The notes: generated from the sequence alone by a model not told the origin. A stretch of DNA of 64,000 nt from Thiomonas arsenitoxydans (GCF_000253115.1 NC_014145.1:3038001-3102000), one strand, 5' to 3'; positions 26,649 through 36,645 are shown, counted from the stretch's first letter. Numbers and translations are program-made.

Positions 26649-27161
26649 ATGGCCGCAAAAATCTACAACGCGCTGTTCATCTGCACCGGCAATTCCGCGC
26701 GCAGCATCATGGCGGAAGTCATCTTGAACCATCTCGGTCGAGATCGGTTCAAGGCGTACAGCGCGGGTAGTCATCCTCGCGGCGAAGTGCATCCGCTCAC
26801 GCTCGAAGTGCTCGCCGGTCAGCACTATGACCTTCACGGCTTGCGCAGCAAGAGCTGGACGGAGTTTGCGGCGCCGGATGCGCCGTCGATGGATTTCATT
26901 TTCACAGTCTGCGATCAGGCGGCTGGCGAGGCCTGTCCCGCATGGCCAGGTCAACCCATCACCGCCCACTGGGGTTTCGCTGATCCAGCCGCGGTCGGCG
27001 GGGATCGTGAGCGTCAACTCAAGGCCTTCGCCAACGTGCACTTCCAAATCGCCTCTCGCATCCGTCCGCTCCTCGCCCTGCCTATCGACAAGATCGACCG
27101 CATGTCGCTGCAAACCCAGTTGCGTGATCTGGGCCAACAACGTACAGAAAACAGGGCGTGA
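26649..27161 (+). CDS. arsC: Second arsenate reductase, LMW-PTPase type
   Basis: 170 residues, starting 2 bp after arsA. P-loop CTGNSARS with Cys12 and Arg18; Cys88 and Cys96 (TVCDQAAGEACPAWPG) provide the redox relay. It is clearly diverged from the first ArsC (different P-loop, longer tail), so it is not a recent duplication. Two ArsC proteins of one mechanism in one operon may differ in partner (thioredoxin against glutaredoxin or mycothiol-like) or be a scar of module shuffling. Confidence 0.9.
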   Translation: MAAKIYNALFICTGNSARSIMAEVILNHLGRDRFKAYSAGSHPRGEVHPLTLEVLAGQHYDLHGLRSKSWTEFAAPDAPSMDFIFTVCDQAAGEACPAWPGQPITAHWGFADPAAVGGDRERQLKAFANVHFQIASRIRPLLALPIDKIDRMSLQTQLRDLGQQRTENRA

Positions 27162-27249
27162 CCCCTCATCGCGTATGCATCGCTCCGGATCGCCAGCGGC
27201 GGAGCACGAGGCGATTCTCTCCGGCGCCAAACCTGGAAAAGGAACAAGT

Positions 27250-28674
27250 ATGACGCGCCTGCTCATCATCGGCGGCAGCGACGCGGGCATCAGCGCGGCG
27301 CTGCGGGCTCACGAGATCGATCCCCGAGCCGAGGTATCCGTCCTGTTGGCCGACGAGTACCCGAACTACAGCATCTGCGGCCTGCCCTTCTACCTCAGCG
27401 GCGAGACGCCGGATCACCGGCAGCTCGCCCATCGCACCGCGTTCGACGGCATCGACATCCTGACGAACCGTCGGGTCGTGTCGATTCATCCCGCGGGAAA
27501 GAGGGTCGATGTCGTGCGCGGGGCGAACGGCCGTGCGGAGACGATGCGCTATGACCACCTGATCATCGCCACCGGTGCCGTCCCAGTCCGTCCCCAAGGG
27601 TTACCCGGCCTCGATCTCCCCGGCGTTTATGGCCTGCACACCATGGCGGACAGCTTCGCGGTCCATCACCATCTCACGACGGGCGAAGCGCGTTCGGCCC
27701 TCATCGTCGGCGCGGGCTATATCGGCGTGGAGATGGCCGACGCGCTGCGGCATCGGGGGATCGATGTCACACTCGTGAGCCATACCGATCCCGTGTTCCC
27801 AAGCGTCGATCCGTCGTTCGGCAGACTGATCGGGGAGGAGTTGTCACGCCATGGCGTGCGGGTCGTAGCCGGTTGCACCGTCGAGCGCATCGAAGCCGCC
27901 GGCAACCGGCGCGGTCTTACGGTGTCGGGTTCGGGCGGGTTTGCCGCCACTGCCGATCTGGTGCTGGTCGCCACCGGCGTGCGCCCTGACACCACCCTTG
28001 CCGCCACGGCTGGGATTGCACTGGGGCCCTCGGGCGCCATCCGCGTCACGCAGCGCATGGAAACCACGATCCCCGGCATCGGGGCCGCCGGCGACTGCGT
28101 CGAGACCTGGCATCGGATCCTCCAGCGACCGGTGTACCTGCCGCTCGGGACGACCGCGCACAAGCAGGGCCGTGTGGCCGGCGAGAACGCTGTAGGCGGG
28201 GAGCGTCTGTTCGCGGGCTCGGTCGGCAGCCAGACCGTGAAGGTGTTCGAGTTGGCGATCGCACGGACGGGCTTGCGCGAAGCCGAGGCGCGCACGGCCG
28301 ACTTTGATCCCGTCACCCTCGAGATCGAAACCTGGGATCACAAGGCCTACTACCCTGGAGCGCAGAAGCTCCGCATCCGGGTGACCGGCGATCGCCGCAC
28401 TGGTCGTCTCCTCGGCGCGCAGATCCTCGGCCACTGGCGTTCGGAGGTGTCGAAACGCATCGACGTGTTCGCAGCAGCCCTGTTCCACGGCATGGGCGTC
28501 GAAGACTTGAACGATCTCGATCTCAGCTACACACCTCCGTTCAGCAGCCCCTGGGACCCGGTGCAGATGGGAGCGCAGGCCTGGATGAGCGCGGTGAAAA
28601 CCGGCGCTGACAAGTCGTTCACCGCCGATCGACCCACAAATCTTGAGAAAGGAACACAGCATGAAAGTCCGTGA
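27250..28674 (+). CDS. FAD-dependent pyridine nucleotide-disulfide oxidoreductase (CoA-disulfide reductase/NADH oxidase-like)
   Basis: 474 residues. FAD fold LLIIGGSDAGISAALRAHE, single redox cysteine Cys43 in YSICGLPFYLSG as in CoA-disulfide reductase, ATGAVPVRP, NAD site LIVGAGYIGVEMADALR, and IGAAGDCVETW. The C-terminal dimer domain ends LDLSYTPPFSSPWDPV. It is co-transcribed with ars genes; a similar gene is orf7 of Acidithiobacillus ars transposons. It could supply thiol reducing power to ArsC, but this is inference. Confidence 0.88.
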   Translation: MTRLLIIGGSDAGISAALRAHEIDPRAEVSVLLADEYPNYSICGLPFYLSGETPDHRQLAHRTAFDGIDILTNRRVVSIHPAGKRVDVVRGANGRAETMRYDHLIIATGAVPVRPQGLPGLDLPGVYGLHTMADSFAVHHHLTTGEARSALIVGAGYIGVEMADALRHRGIDVTLVSHTDPVFPSVDPSFGRLIGEELSRHGVRVVAGCTVERIEAAGNRRGLTVSGSGGFAATADLVLVATGVRPDTTLAATAGIALGPSGAIRVTQRMETTIPGIGAAGDCVETWHRILQRPVYLPLGTTAHKQGRVAGENAVGGERLFAGSVGSQTVKVFELAIARTGLREAEARTADFDPVTLEIETWDHKAYYPGAQKLRIRVTGDRRTGRLLGAQILGHWRSEVSKRIDVFAAALFHGMGVEDLNDLDLSYTPPFSSPWDPVQMGAQAWMSAVKTGADKSFTADRPTNLEKGTQHESP

Positions 28675-29140
28675 CCTGATGACCCCGAACCCGATCCGGA
28701 TCGCACCGGAGACGCCTGTGGCGGAGATCGCCCGCATCTTGATTGAACACCGCATCAACGGCGTTCCGGTGACCGATGCCGGGGGACACCTGCTCGGCAT
28801 CGTGACCGAGGGTGACTTGGTGCATCGCGCGGCCGACGAACGGTTGGAGCCGCGCGAATCGCTATGGAAAGAGAACTTTTACCGCTCGGTATTTCGTCGG
28901 CACACGCCGGAGCCGGACAAGGCCGAGGGCCGCACGGCTGAGCAGGTCATGACGCGTGAGGTTCTGACGGTGGCGCCCGACAGCAATGTCACGGTGGCCG
29001 CCCGTCTGCTGGCGGATCACAACATCAAGTCTCTGCCGGTGATCGAGCACGAACGGCTGGTCGGCATGATCTCGCGCTTCGATCTGGTCAAACGCTTGGC
29101 CAGCGACCCGGAAATCTTCAACCCCATGGCCAAGGACTGA
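28661..29140 (+). CDS. Two-CBS-domain protein of the ars operon
   Basis: 159 residues; AAAGGAAC precedes ATG 28661, which overlaps the reductase 3' end by 14 bp. CBS1 ([20 protein letters not shown] to GIVTEGDL) and CBS2 ([20 protein letters not shown] to [12 protein letters not shown]) are separated by a short linker. CBS pairs bind adenine nucleotides. The same gene order (reductase, CBS, arsB) is known from Acidithiobacillus ars transposons; a role in sensing energy charge for ArsAB is possible but unproven. Confidence 0.88.
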   Translation: MKVRDLMTPNPIRIAPETPVAEIARILIEHRINGVPVTDAGGHLLGIVTEGDLVHRAADERLEPRESLWKENFYRSVFRRHTPEPDKAEGRTAEQVMTREVLTVAPDSNVTVAARLLADHNIKSLPVIEHERLVGMISRFDLVKRLASDPEIFNPMAKD

Positions 29141-29144
29141 ACCG

Positions 29145-30431
29145 ATGCCGACCGCGCTGCTGATTTTCATTGCCACCCTGGTACTGGTCATCTGGCAGCC
29201 GAAAGGTTTGGGCATCGGCTGGAGCGCGACTTTCGGTGCCATTGCCGCCCTTCTGTCCGGCGTGATTCATCTCGCCGATATTCCGGCGGTTTGGCACATC
29301 GTTTGGAACGCCACCATTACTTTCGTTGCCACCATCATCATCAGCCTGTTGCTCGATGAAGCCGGTTTTTTCGAGTGGGCGGCGCTACGCGTGGCACGTT
29401 GGGGTCGCGGCAACGGACGCGGACTCTTCGCCTTCCTGGTCCTGCTGGGCGCAACCGTGGCGGCCTTGTTCGCCAATGACGGCGCAGCGCTGATTTTGAC
29501 GCCGATCGTGATGGCGATGCTGCTGGCGCTCGGGTTCAGTCCGGCGGCGACACTGGCTTTCGTCATGGCCGCCGGCTTCATCGCCGATACGTCGAGCCTG
29601 CCATTGATGGTGTCCAATCTGGTCAATATCGTCTCGGCCAATTTCTTCAACATCGGCTTCAACGCATACGCCGCGATCATGGTCCCGGTGGATATCGCCG
29701 CGATCGCCGCCAGCTTGGCAGCGCTCTTGCTCTATTTTCGCCCCAGTATCCCGATACGCTACGACATGGCTTTGCTCAAACATCCCAACGCAGCAATCCT
29801 CGACCCTGCCACGTTCCGCATCGGGTGGGTGGTGCTGGCGCTCCTGCTGCTCGGGTACTTTGGTCTTGAACCGCTGGGTGTGCCGGTCAGCGCCGTCGCG
29901 GTCTTCGGTGCGCTGCTGCTCCTCGGCGTGGCTGCGCGCGGCCATGTCATCAGCACCCGGAAGGTGTTGCGCGAAGCACCCTGGCAGATCGTCATTTTCT
30001 CGCTGGGGATGTATCTGGTGGTGTATGGCCTGCGCAACGCCGGAATCACTGGGTATCTGGCGGACCTGCTGAATGTTTTCGCCAACTATGGTGTCTGGGG
30101 CGCGGCGTTTGGCACGGGCGTGCTGACGGCATTCCTCTCCTCGGTGATGAACAACATGCCAACGGTCCTTGTGGGTGCGCTCTCCGTTGCTGCGACGAAC
30201 GCCACCGGCCCGGTGCGCGAGGCCATGATCTATGCCAATGTCATCGGCTGTGATCTCGGCCCCAAGTTCACACCCATCGGCAGTCTGGCCACCTTGCTCT
30301 GGCTGCACGTGCTCGCGCGCAAGGGCATGACCATCGGTTGGGGGTATTACTTCAAGGTGGGTGTCCTGCTGACCGTGCCCGTCCTACTGATCACGCTGAC
30401 CGCGCTCGCACTGCGTCTGAGTCTGGCTTGA
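29145..30431 (+). CDS. arsB: ArsB arsenite efflux permease
   Basis: 428 residues, the ArsB family length, nearly all membrane helices. Typical segments: [60 protein letters not shown] and [16 protein letters not shown] near the C-terminus. It exports arsenite or antimonite by proton exchange alone, or as the channel of the ArsAB pump. Last gene of the operon, 4 bp after the CBS gene. Confidence 0.95.
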   Translation: MPTALLIFIATLVLVIWQPKGLGIGWSATFGAIAALLSGVIHLADIPAVWHIVWNATITFVATIIISLLLDEAGFFEWAALRVARWGRGNGRGLFAFLVLLGATVAALFANDGAALILTPIVMAMLLALGFSPAATLAFVMAAGFIADTSSLPLMVSNLVNIVSANFFNIGFNAYAAIMVPVDIAAIAASLAALLLYFRPSIPIRYDMALLKHPNAAILDPATFRIGWVVLALLLLGYFGLEPLGVPVSAVAVFGALLLLGVAARGHVISTRKVLREAPWQIVIFSLGMYLVVYGLRNAGITGYLADLLNVFANYGVWGAAFGTGVLTAFLSSVMNNMPTVLVGALSVAATNATGPVREAMIYANVIGCDLGPKFTPIGSLATLLWLHVLARKGMTIGWGYYFKVGVLLTVPVLLITLTALALRLSLA

Positions 30432-30802
30432 AGCGTCCATCGCACGTGCCAGGATACGAAGCGGGTCCATGGCAACATGCGTTACACAGCCAGACCCGTT
30501 CTCATCATCGATCGGCGATGCCGAGAACAGTGGCATTGCCACGCGCGAAGCCTATTCCACGAAAGCCCGAAAATCGGGCAGCTCGAGTTGCGTTTGTGCC
30601 AGCTTGGCCGCCACTGCCGCTGCCTCATCCGCGGATAAACAGGCCACGATCAAGGATCCAGGGATCGACTCACGGTCTGCGACGGATGTCGCCTGCGCGT
30701 TCATGGCTGCATGACACCCCAGCAGGCCGTTGAAGAACTGGCGCGCCGCGCCTGGTTCGACGAGGATGGCTGGCAGCAGCGACCAGCGGGGAGAGGAAGA
30801 GA
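30432..30802. other. Gap after arsB without a recognised gene
   Basis: 371 bp. A perfect hairpin GCCCGA-AAA-TCGGGC lies at 30563-30577 but has no T-run. A short frame from 30711 (MTPQQAVEELARRAWFDEDG) looks like the start of a lost gene, running into the transposase remnant. Otherwise nothing recognised. Confidence 0.4.
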
Positions 30803-31414
30803 ATGCGAGGAGCCGACGCGTACAACGAGGCGCTGTTCAGCACGTTGAAGCTGGAGGAGTTCGTGCCTCAGGCGCATCCGCTGCGCACGATCCGCCAGTG
30901 GAAGAACGAGACGCTGGCGAAGATAGACGCGAAGTTCTCGGTAATGTACGAGGCCGATGCGAAGGGCGGGCGCCCGAGCATCGCGCCGGAGAAGCTCATG
31001 CGTGCGATGCTGCTGCAGGTGTTGTACAGGAGCGCCAGCTCGCCGAGCAGATCTCCCACAACTTGCTGTTTCGCTGGTTTGTCGGGCTGTTGATCGAGGA
31101 CACGGTGCGGAGCCACTCGGTGTTCAGCAAGAACTGCGATCGCCTGATCGAATTCGACGCTGTCACGGATCTATTCAACGCAACGGTGGAGATGGCCCAG
31201 GGGCCCGGGCTGCTGTCGGGCGAGCACTTCGGCGTGGACGACACGCTGATCCACGCGTGGGCCAGCCACAAGAGCGTGCGGCGCAAGGATGGCAGCGATG
31301 ACGACAGGCCGCCCGAGGACTGGCACGGCGAGTCGCGCAGCCACGCCACGCATGCCTCGACGAGCGACCCTGAGAGCAGGCTGTATCGCAAGAGCAGCGC
31401 CTGCGCTGCCGAGC
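30803..31414 (+). pseudogene. IS5-family transposase, frameshifted and 3'-truncated
   Basis: The N-terminal part reads ADAKGGRPSIAPEKLMRAML in one frame up to about 31020. The following part (EQISHNLLFRWFVGL, SGEHFGVDDTLIHAWASHKS, RKDGSDDDRPPEDW) is in a second frame, so bases are missing near 31020. The match stops at about 31414 (ESRLYRKSSA), losing the rest of the DDE domain. It is a dead element marking the right edge of the ars segment. Confidence 0.75.
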
Positions 31415-31431
31415 TATCTGGGAAAAGGAAA

Positions 31432-32325
31432 TCAAGGCAGATGCCGGTTCTGCACGGGTGCATGATCCATGCCGACAAATTGACCGCCGGACCGGCGGTG
31501 ACGGACGGTGGATGGGGATGACGCCTGCGTGACCGTGGCAGCGCCACTTTCATGCTGCAGCCTCTTGGCGTCAGGCGCAACACCCGCGCCACGCTCCCGG
31601 GCCGAAAGCGGCTTTCGGACCTGCACATAGGCATCCAGCGCATCGCGTTCGATGGCGTAGCGGCCGAGCCCCAGTCGTACAAGCCAACCGCGCTGCCTGA
31701 GCCGAGACAACGCTCTGCTGGCCGACTCCATCGCCACGCCGAGCAGGGCAGCCAGATCGTCCAGCTTGGGCAGCAACAGCGTCTCGCTCCACGGCGGATC
31801 CGTCAGCGCCAAGATCAATTGCGCCATCCGGGGTGTCACGGGGCGCTGCCCCCCGTAGAGGCAGGACCAGTCGTCCGCCTGCTGCAGGGCGCGATGCCAA
31901 CGCTTCATCATGTCCAGATCCCCATCGCACCACCCTGCGTCCTCGTCCTGGAACAATGTGATGGGTATGCGGCAGACCCGCACGGTTTTGACGGACGAAG
32001 CCCGATGCAGAAAGGGCTGGGTGACCAGACTCTCCAGTCCGATCACGTCCCCGCGTTTGGCGACCCGGGAGATCCGGCGCTGGCCGTCGGGTTCGATGCA
32101 AGCCAGCGTGACGAGATCGGTGCGGATCACGTAAACATGGTCGCCGCGCTTCCCAGGCTCGTAGAGCACTTGCCGTGGGCCGTATTGCACGTCGTCAATA
32201 TTCTCGGCAACAGCGTTCAGCTCCTCCAGGGGCCAATGCTTGAAGACGCACTGTGCGCGTATCGCGCATTGGTGGCATTGGGCGCAACCCTTGCGTACGC
32301 CCTCACTCTCGTGCTGTCGGCTCAT
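31432..32325 (-). CDS. FNR-like Crp/Fnr family oxygen-responsive regulator
   Basis: 297 residues. N-terminal Cys14, Cys17, Cys20 and Cys26, of which Cys17/20/26 keep the C-x2-C-x5-C spacing of E. coli FNR. Cys118 in VRVCRIP matches FNR Cys122, so a full [4Fe-4S] ligand set is present. The effector beta-barrel (NIDDVQYGPRQVLYEPGKRG) precedes a helix-turn-helix with the E-x2-S-R pattern (AMESASRALSRL) expected to read TTGAT half-sites. The last ~40 residues seem to run into transposon-edge DNA. Start overlaps the preceding gene (ATGA). Confidence 0.82.
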   Translation of the reverse strand: MSRQHESEGVRKGCAQCHQCAIRAQCVFKHWPLEELNAVAENIDDVQYGPRQVLYEPGKRGDHVYVIRTDLVTLACIEPDGQRRISRVAKRGDVIGLESLVTQPFLHRASSVKTVRVCRIPITLFQDEDAGWCDGDLDMMKRWHRALQQADDWSCLYGGQRPVTPRMAQLILALTDPPWSETLLLPKLDDLAALLGVAMESASRALSRLRQRGWLVRLGLGRYAIERDALDAYVQVRKPLSARERGAGVAPDAKRLQHESGAATVTQASSPSTVRHRRSGGQFVGMDHAPVQNRHLP

Positions 32326-32819
32326 CACGTTCGCGCTCCGGGTTGGCTTGCGACAAAGCGGCGATGCCTTGGCACATCCTGCAGCGCATGGGAACGCGTC
32401 TTCCCGCAACATGGCGCACCCCGAGCAAGATCCTGCAGCGTGATCGCTTGTAAAAACTCCAGGCTGCAGCGATTCAAGGCCGTCTCGAGTGCCCGCAAGG
32501 CGGTGGCCTCCAGGCTGGCCCGGTTCCGCGCTCCGATCAGCCGGCCATGGGCGGCCCCACCAGGCCCTTGTTGGCTCGCCAGGACGATATCCGCCGCGGT
32601 GATCCAACGTGGCGCGCGTGCCAGCCCATAACAATCATCAGGGGCGGACTTGCAGCGCAGCAGTCCTGCGTCCATCAAGCGCTCGAACAAGGTTTTCAGG
32701 GTGGACGGGGCCATCTGCAGCGCCGCTCCGAGATCCCGCACGCTGGCGGACCCACTGCGCGCCCTGGCCAGAGCCAACATCACCTCGAGTGCAAGCTGTT
32801 CCTGGTGGGTCGGTTTCAT
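32325..32819 (-). CDS. Rrf2-like winged-helix transcriptional regulator
   Basis: 164 residues. The N-terminal helix-turn-helix (LALEVMLALARARSGSASVR, MAPSTLKTLFERLMDAGLL) resembles Rrf2/IscR proteins, and YGLARAPRWITAADIVLA is the Rrf2 wing and following helix. Cysteines CKSAPDDC and, near the C-terminus, CSLEFLQ and CC could bind a cluster, but the IscR triad is not clear. Translationally coupled to the FNR-like gene, suggesting a joint redox circuit. The true targets cannot be read from this window. Confidence 0.65.
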   Translation of the reverse strand: MKPTHQEQLALEVMLALARARSGSASVRDLGAALQMAPSTLKTLFERLMDAGLLRCKSAPDDCYGLARAPRWITAADIVLASQQGPGGAAHGRLIGARNRASLEATALRALETALNRCSLEFLQAITLQDLARGAPCCGKTRSHALQDVPRHRRFVASQPGART

Positions 32820-32955
32820 CCGTCGCCTCCGCATGTTTGCCCCAGGACACGCTCGACGCGCGATCTTGTCCGCGGGAAACCCTCTTGTCTCGCCCACAGC
32901 CAAACGGACACCGATTCCACGAGACGCTGGCCGCGACGCGTTTGCAAGATTCGCA

Positions 32956-34251
32956 TCACACCAGCCCCTCGAACGGCAAAAAATTCACCATCTCACCCGC
33001 CTGCACGCTGCCTTGTTCGTGGTGCAGGACGATGAAGCCGTCGGCCTCGCTCATGGAGCGCAGGATGCCCGAGCCCTGATCGCCGGTGGTGCGTGCTCCC
33101 CAGCCGCCGTCCGCTTGGGCCTCGAGCACGGCGCGTTGGTATTCGGTGCGGCCCGGGCGCTTGCGGATCGCGTGCAGTGCGCGCACCGGCAGCAGTGGCT
33201 GCGGCTTGGGGCTAGCGTTCATCATGCGCAGCAGCGCCTCGCGCACGAAGGCGTAAAAGGTCACCATGACCGCCACCGGGTTGCCCGGCAGGCCGAACAG
33301 CACCGCTGTGTGCACCCCGCTGGCGATGCGGCCGAAAGCCATGGGGCGGCCGGGGCGCATCGCGATGCGCCAGAAGGCTACGTCGCCGAGTTTGGCCATG
33401 ACGGCGCGCAAATGGTCGGCTTCGCCCACCGACACGCCGCCGGAGGTGATGACGGCGTCGGCGTTTTCGCAAACCTGGCGCAGCGCGGCTTCGAGCAGCG
33501 CGGGATCGTCGCGCACCACGCCGAGGTCGAGCACGTCGCAGCCCAGGCGCGTGAGCATGGCCCAGAGGGTGTAGCGATTGCTGTCGTACACGCTGCCTTG
33601 CGCGGGTGGCTCGCCCAGGCTGCGCAGTTCGTCCCCAGTGGACATGAAGGCCACGCGCAGCTTGCGCCACACCATCACTTCAGGTAAGCCGAGCGATGCA
33701 ACCAACCCGATATCGGCCGGGCGCAGCAGCTTGCCCACAGCCAGTGCGGGTTGACCGGCGCGCAGGTCTTCACCACGCCGGCGGGCGTTGTCGCCTGGCT
33801 TGAGCACGCCTGCAGGGATGCGCACGACGTCGCCTTCCAAGCGCACGAATTCCTGCGGCACGACGGTGTCGCAGCCTTCGGGCATGACGGCGCCGGTCAT
33901 GATGCGCACGCAGGCGCCGCTCGGCACGGCGCCGGTGTAGGCATGGCCGGCCAAACCTTTGCCGACGACTGTGGGCGCCGCCGCGCCGCCGGCCGCCAGA
34001 TCGGCGCCGCGCAGCGCGTAGCCGTCCATGCCGGCGTTGTCGTGCGAGGGCACGTCGAACGGAGCGATGACGTCTGCGGCGAGCACGCGCCCGAGCGCGG
34101 CGCGAATATCGACGCGCTCGGCGGTGCGCACGGAGCGTACGAAACAGGCGATGATGTCCTGCACCTGATCGACGCGCAGGGCGTCGGGGTCGTAGCTGCC
34201 GACGCAACAGACGACGGCGGCGAGATCAGGAAACGTCAGGCTTGCGGACAT
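32956..34251 (-). CDS. moeA: Molybdopterin molybdenumtransferase (MoeA)
   Basis: 431 residues from ATG 34251; the frame is open upstream but only inside moaA. Family marks: DVPSHDNAGMDGYALRG, VRIMTGAVMPEGCDTVVPQE, FMSTGDELRSLGEP, VYDSNRYTLWAMLTRLG and TSGGVSVGEADHL, then GLPGNPVAV. It inserts molybdate into adenylylated molybdopterin, needed by the arsenite oxidase AioA. Follows moaA with a 4-bp gap. Confidence 0.94.
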   Translation of the reverse strand: MSASLTFPDLAAVVCCVGSYDPDALRVDQVQDIIACFVRSVRTAERVDIRAALGRVLAADVIAPFDVPSHDNAGMDGYALRGADLAAGGAAAPTVVGKGLAGHAYTGAVPSGACVRIMTGAVMPEGCDTVVPQEFVRLEGDVVRIPAGVLKPGDNARRRGEDLRAGQPALAVGKLLRPADIGLVASLGLPEVMVWRKLRVAFMSTGDELRSLGEPPAQGSVYDSNRYTLWAMLTRLGCDVLDLGVVRDDPALLEAALRQVCENADAVITSGGVSVGEADHLRAVMAKLGDVAFWRIAMRPGRPMAFGRIASGVHTAVLFGLPGNPVAVMVTFYAFVREALLRMMNASPKPQPLLPVRALHAIRKRPGRTEYQRAVLEAQADGGWGARTTGDQGSGILRSMSEADGFIVLHHEQGSVQAGEMVNFLPFEGLV

Positions 34252-34255
34252 GCGC

Positions 34256-35392
34256 TCACCCTCCGATGGCAAACATCTCGGGCTTGCGCACGGCCTGCAG
34301 CAAGCCTGCGCCATCAAACCCGCGCAACTCGGAATAGCGGTCGTCACGCCGGCTCCACACCTGGGCGATGGCGGCCTGCAAGTCGGCGTCGCTCGCCTGT
34401 TGTATGCCTTGTTGCGCGTCGCCGCGCAGCAGGGCGCGCAGGTCGTGGCCGTGGCTGGCGAAGAGGCAAAGGTAGAGCTTGCCTTCCATCGACAAGCGGG
34501 CGCGGTTGCAGTCGTGGCAAAAGGCCTGGGTGACGCTGGAGATGGCGCCAATTTCAAGGCTGCCGTCGTCCAGCAGCCAGCGCTCGGCGGTTTCGCCCAG
34601 CACGGTGGGGTCGAGCGCGTGCAGCGGGTGGCGCTGGGCAATGCGCGCCAGCAACTCGGCCGAGGGCAGGACCTGATCCATGCGCCAGCCGTTGGTGTTG
34701 CCCACGTCCATGAATTCGATGAAGCGCAGCACCACGCCGCTGCCGCGGAAATGCTCGATCATGGGCAGAATCTGGTCGTCGTTCACACCGCGCTGCACCA
34801 CCATGTTCACCTTCACCGGACGCAGTCCGGCGGCCTGCGCCGCGGCGATGCCTTCCAGCACGGTTTGCACCGGAAAGTCCATATCGTTCATGCGGCGGAA
34901 GACGGCGTCGTCAATGGCGTCCAGGCTCACGGTCACGCGGTGCAAACCGGCCCGCGCCAGTGCTTCGGCCTTGCGCGCGAGGATGGAGGCGTTGGTGGTC
35001 ATGGTCAGTTCCACCGGCTCGCCGTCCGGCGTGCGGATGGCGGCGAGCATGGCCACCAGGTCCTCCACGCCCTTGCGCAGCAGCGGCTCACCGCCGGTGA
35101 TGCGCAGTTTGCGCACGCCCAAGCTGACGAACACGCGCGCCAGGCGCTCGATTTCCTCGAAGCGCAGCAGATCGGCGTGGCGCAGGAATTCGTAATGCGC
35201 GTCGAACACCTCTTTGGGCATGCAATAGGTGCAGCGGAAATTGCAGCGATCGGTGATGGAGATGCGCAGATCGTGCAGCGGCCGGCCCAGCTTGTCGGCC
35301 AGCAGGGCACCGGGCGCGAGGGAGTGCGCGGGAACGGTCGGCACGCTGGAGGCGTAGCGGTGATCGACGATGGGAATGGTTCGCTCGGACAT
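34256..35392 (-). CDS. moaA: GTP 3',8-cyclase (MoaA), radical SAM
   Basis: 378 residues. The radical-SAM motif CNFRCTYC is at about residues 50-57, [17 protein letters not shown] follows, and the C-terminal cluster cysteines occur in [10 protein letters not shown] and LYLCLF. The C-terminal GG (AIGG) is also normal for MoaA. It makes the pyranopterin precursor of molybdenum cofactor. Only moaA and moeA of the pathway are here, so this is a support set for AioA or AOR and not a complete pathway. Confidence 0.95.
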   Translation of the reverse strand: MSERTIPIVDHRYASSVPTVPAHSLAPGALLADKLGRPLHDLRISITDRCNFRCTYCMPKEVFDAHYEFLRHADLLRFEEIERLARVFVSLGVRKLRITGGEPLLRKGVEDLVAMLAAIRTPDGEPVELTMTTNASILARKAEALARAGLHRVTVSLDAIDDAVFRRMNDMDFPVQTVLEGIAAAQAAGLRPVKVNMVVQRGVNDDQILPMIEHFRGSGVVLRFIEFMDVGNTNGWRMDQVLPSAELLARIAQRHPLHALDPTVLGETAERWLLDDGSLEIGAISSVTQAFCHDCNRARLSMEGKLYLCLFASHGHDLRALLRGDAQQGIQQASDADLQAAIAQVWSRRDDRYSELRGFDGAGLLQAVRKPEMFAIGG

Positions 35393-35433
35393 ACAGGGGC
35401 TGAGGGCGGGATGGATGCAGCGCGTGCGGCATC

Positions 35434-35775
35434 TCAGTTGACGATGCAGACTGCTGCGCACAAGGCGTCGGCCAGTGTGCTGCTCAGGCGGTACGTGACC
35501 TGTCGCCCGCTACGCTCGCGGCGCACGATGCCGGCCTGTCTGAGCAGGCGCAGATGGCCCGAGATATTGGGTTGGGAACTGTCAATGCAGTCAACCAGTC
35601 CATGCACGGTCTGGTCGCCGTGGCGCAACTGGCAGACGATCTGCAACCGCGTCGGGCAAGCGAGGGCTGCGAAGAGTTCGGCGGCCTCCTGGAACACCGC
35701 CTCCAGTGCGTCACCTTCTTGGGCCTGGTCGGTCGTCGCGAGGGTGTTGGCAAAAATCTGCGGGGCGGGCGTCAT
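35434..35775 (-). CDS. ArsR/SmtB family regulator
   Basis: 113 residues. Winged helix with [18 protein letters not shown] and [19 protein letters not shown]. Cysteines near positions 40, 48 and 63 and a C-terminal CAAVC could form an arsenite site. It is paralogous to the ArsR at 37339 (same ELFAAL, SSQPN and terminal C-x3-C pattern). It is the last gene of the nitroreductase-small protein-arsR run, 41 bp before moaA. Its target is unknown. Confidence 0.82.
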   Translation of the reverse strand: MTPAPQIFANTLATTDQAQEGDALEAVFQEAAELFAALACPTRLQIVCQLRHGDQTVHGLVDCIDSSQPNISGHLRLLRQAGIVRRERSGRQVTYRLSSTLADALCAAVCIVN

Positions 35776-36068
35776 TCGAGCAATCCATGCTGGTAGTGCG
35801 GGGCGAAACCCTCATGCCAGGCTTCGCCGAGCTCGGAACTGAAGTAGTCCACAAGGCGATAGCTCATCGGTGTGGGCTCGTCCATGAGTGCCCGATAGAC
35901 GGCAACGCCGTCCTCGGGATGCAAATCACGGTGCGCGCGCGCTGCCGCTTCGACATAGCCTTGGGAGCCGATGGCCAGCATCATGCTGCGCTGCTCCGGC
36001 TCGCCGCGGTGAAAGCTCTGGGCGAAATACACGACTTGGTGGGTGGTTTTTCGGGGTGATGTCTGCAT
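35772..36068 (-). CDS. Small hypothetical protein of the aio island
   Basis: 98 residues, start at ATG 36068; its stop overlaps the next arsR start. Soluble, charged, His-rich ([36 protein letters not shown]). No family recognised. Position between a nitroreductase and an ArsR within the aio island is the only functional hint. Confidence 0.6.
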   Translation of the reverse strand: MQTSPRKTTHQVVYFAQSFHRGEPEQRSMMLAIGSQGYVEAAARAHRDLHPEDGVAVYRALMDEPTPMSYRLVDYFSSELGEAWHEGFAPHYQHGLLE

Positions 36069-36096
36069 CGAAATCTCCGTGCGTCGACTGAAAGTT

Positions 36097-36645
36097 TCAC
36101 AACGTCTCGACGAAATCGACAGGCGACGGGCGCACCCGGCTGGTCTTGGCTTTGGCCACCGTGCCGACAGCGATGAAGCAAACCGCTTGTTCGTTGTCGG
36201 CAAGCCTGAACAAGTCGCGCAAGGCTCTCGACTCCATCGCCTGCCCGCTGACCAGCCCGGCGCCGAAGCCCTGGGCGTGCGCCAGCAGCAGCATGTTTTG
36301 CAGTGCACAGCCGAGCGAGACCAGGCGCTCGCGCGGCGGGATCTCGGGGCTGGCATCGTCGTGCGGGCGGGCGATGGCCAGCGCCAGGAAGGGCGCGCGC
36401 GCAGCCTTGGCCCGTGCCTCGGAGCGTTGCTGCGCGGTGGCGTCGGGGTCGCGTTCGAGCAGGGCTTGCACGAACGCCTCGCCGAGCCGCTGGCGCCCGG
36501 CGTCCGAGACATGCACGAAGCGCCAGGGCAGGATCAAACCGTGGTCGGGCGCCTGTGCAGCGGCGGTGAAGAGTTCGCGAACCTGCCCGGCATCTGGGCC
36601 GGGTTCGCCCAGCCGCTTGGGTGAGGTCTGCTGGCGTTTGCGCAC
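36097..36645 (-). CDS. Nitroreductase family protein (FMN), N-terminus disturbed
   Basis: 182 residues from a GTG at 36645. SPKRLGEPGPDAGQV, APDHGLILPWRFV and LGCALQNMLLLAHAQGFG match the YdjA-like nitroreductases. Family members normally begin MDFAELIRTRQQTSPKR. Here IDYAELI (from ATG 36693) is present but in another frame; the bases between show a near-duplicated GAACTCATTGC/GAGCTCGTGC. So an indel near 36650 has cut the native start from the body. Confidence 0.7.
   Translation of the reverse strand: MRKRQQTSPKRLGEPGPDAGQVRELFTAAAQAPDHGLILPWRFVHVSDAGRQRLGEAFVQALLERDPDATAQQRSEARAKAARAPFLALAIARPHDDASPEIPPRERLVSLGCALQNMLLLAHAQGFGAGLVSGQAMESRALRDLFRLADNEQAVCFIAVGTVAKAKTSRVRPSPVDFVETL

Noticed and set aside
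30563..30577. Perfect hairpin after arsB as terminator
   Set aside because: No T-run on either side, so termination is not supported.
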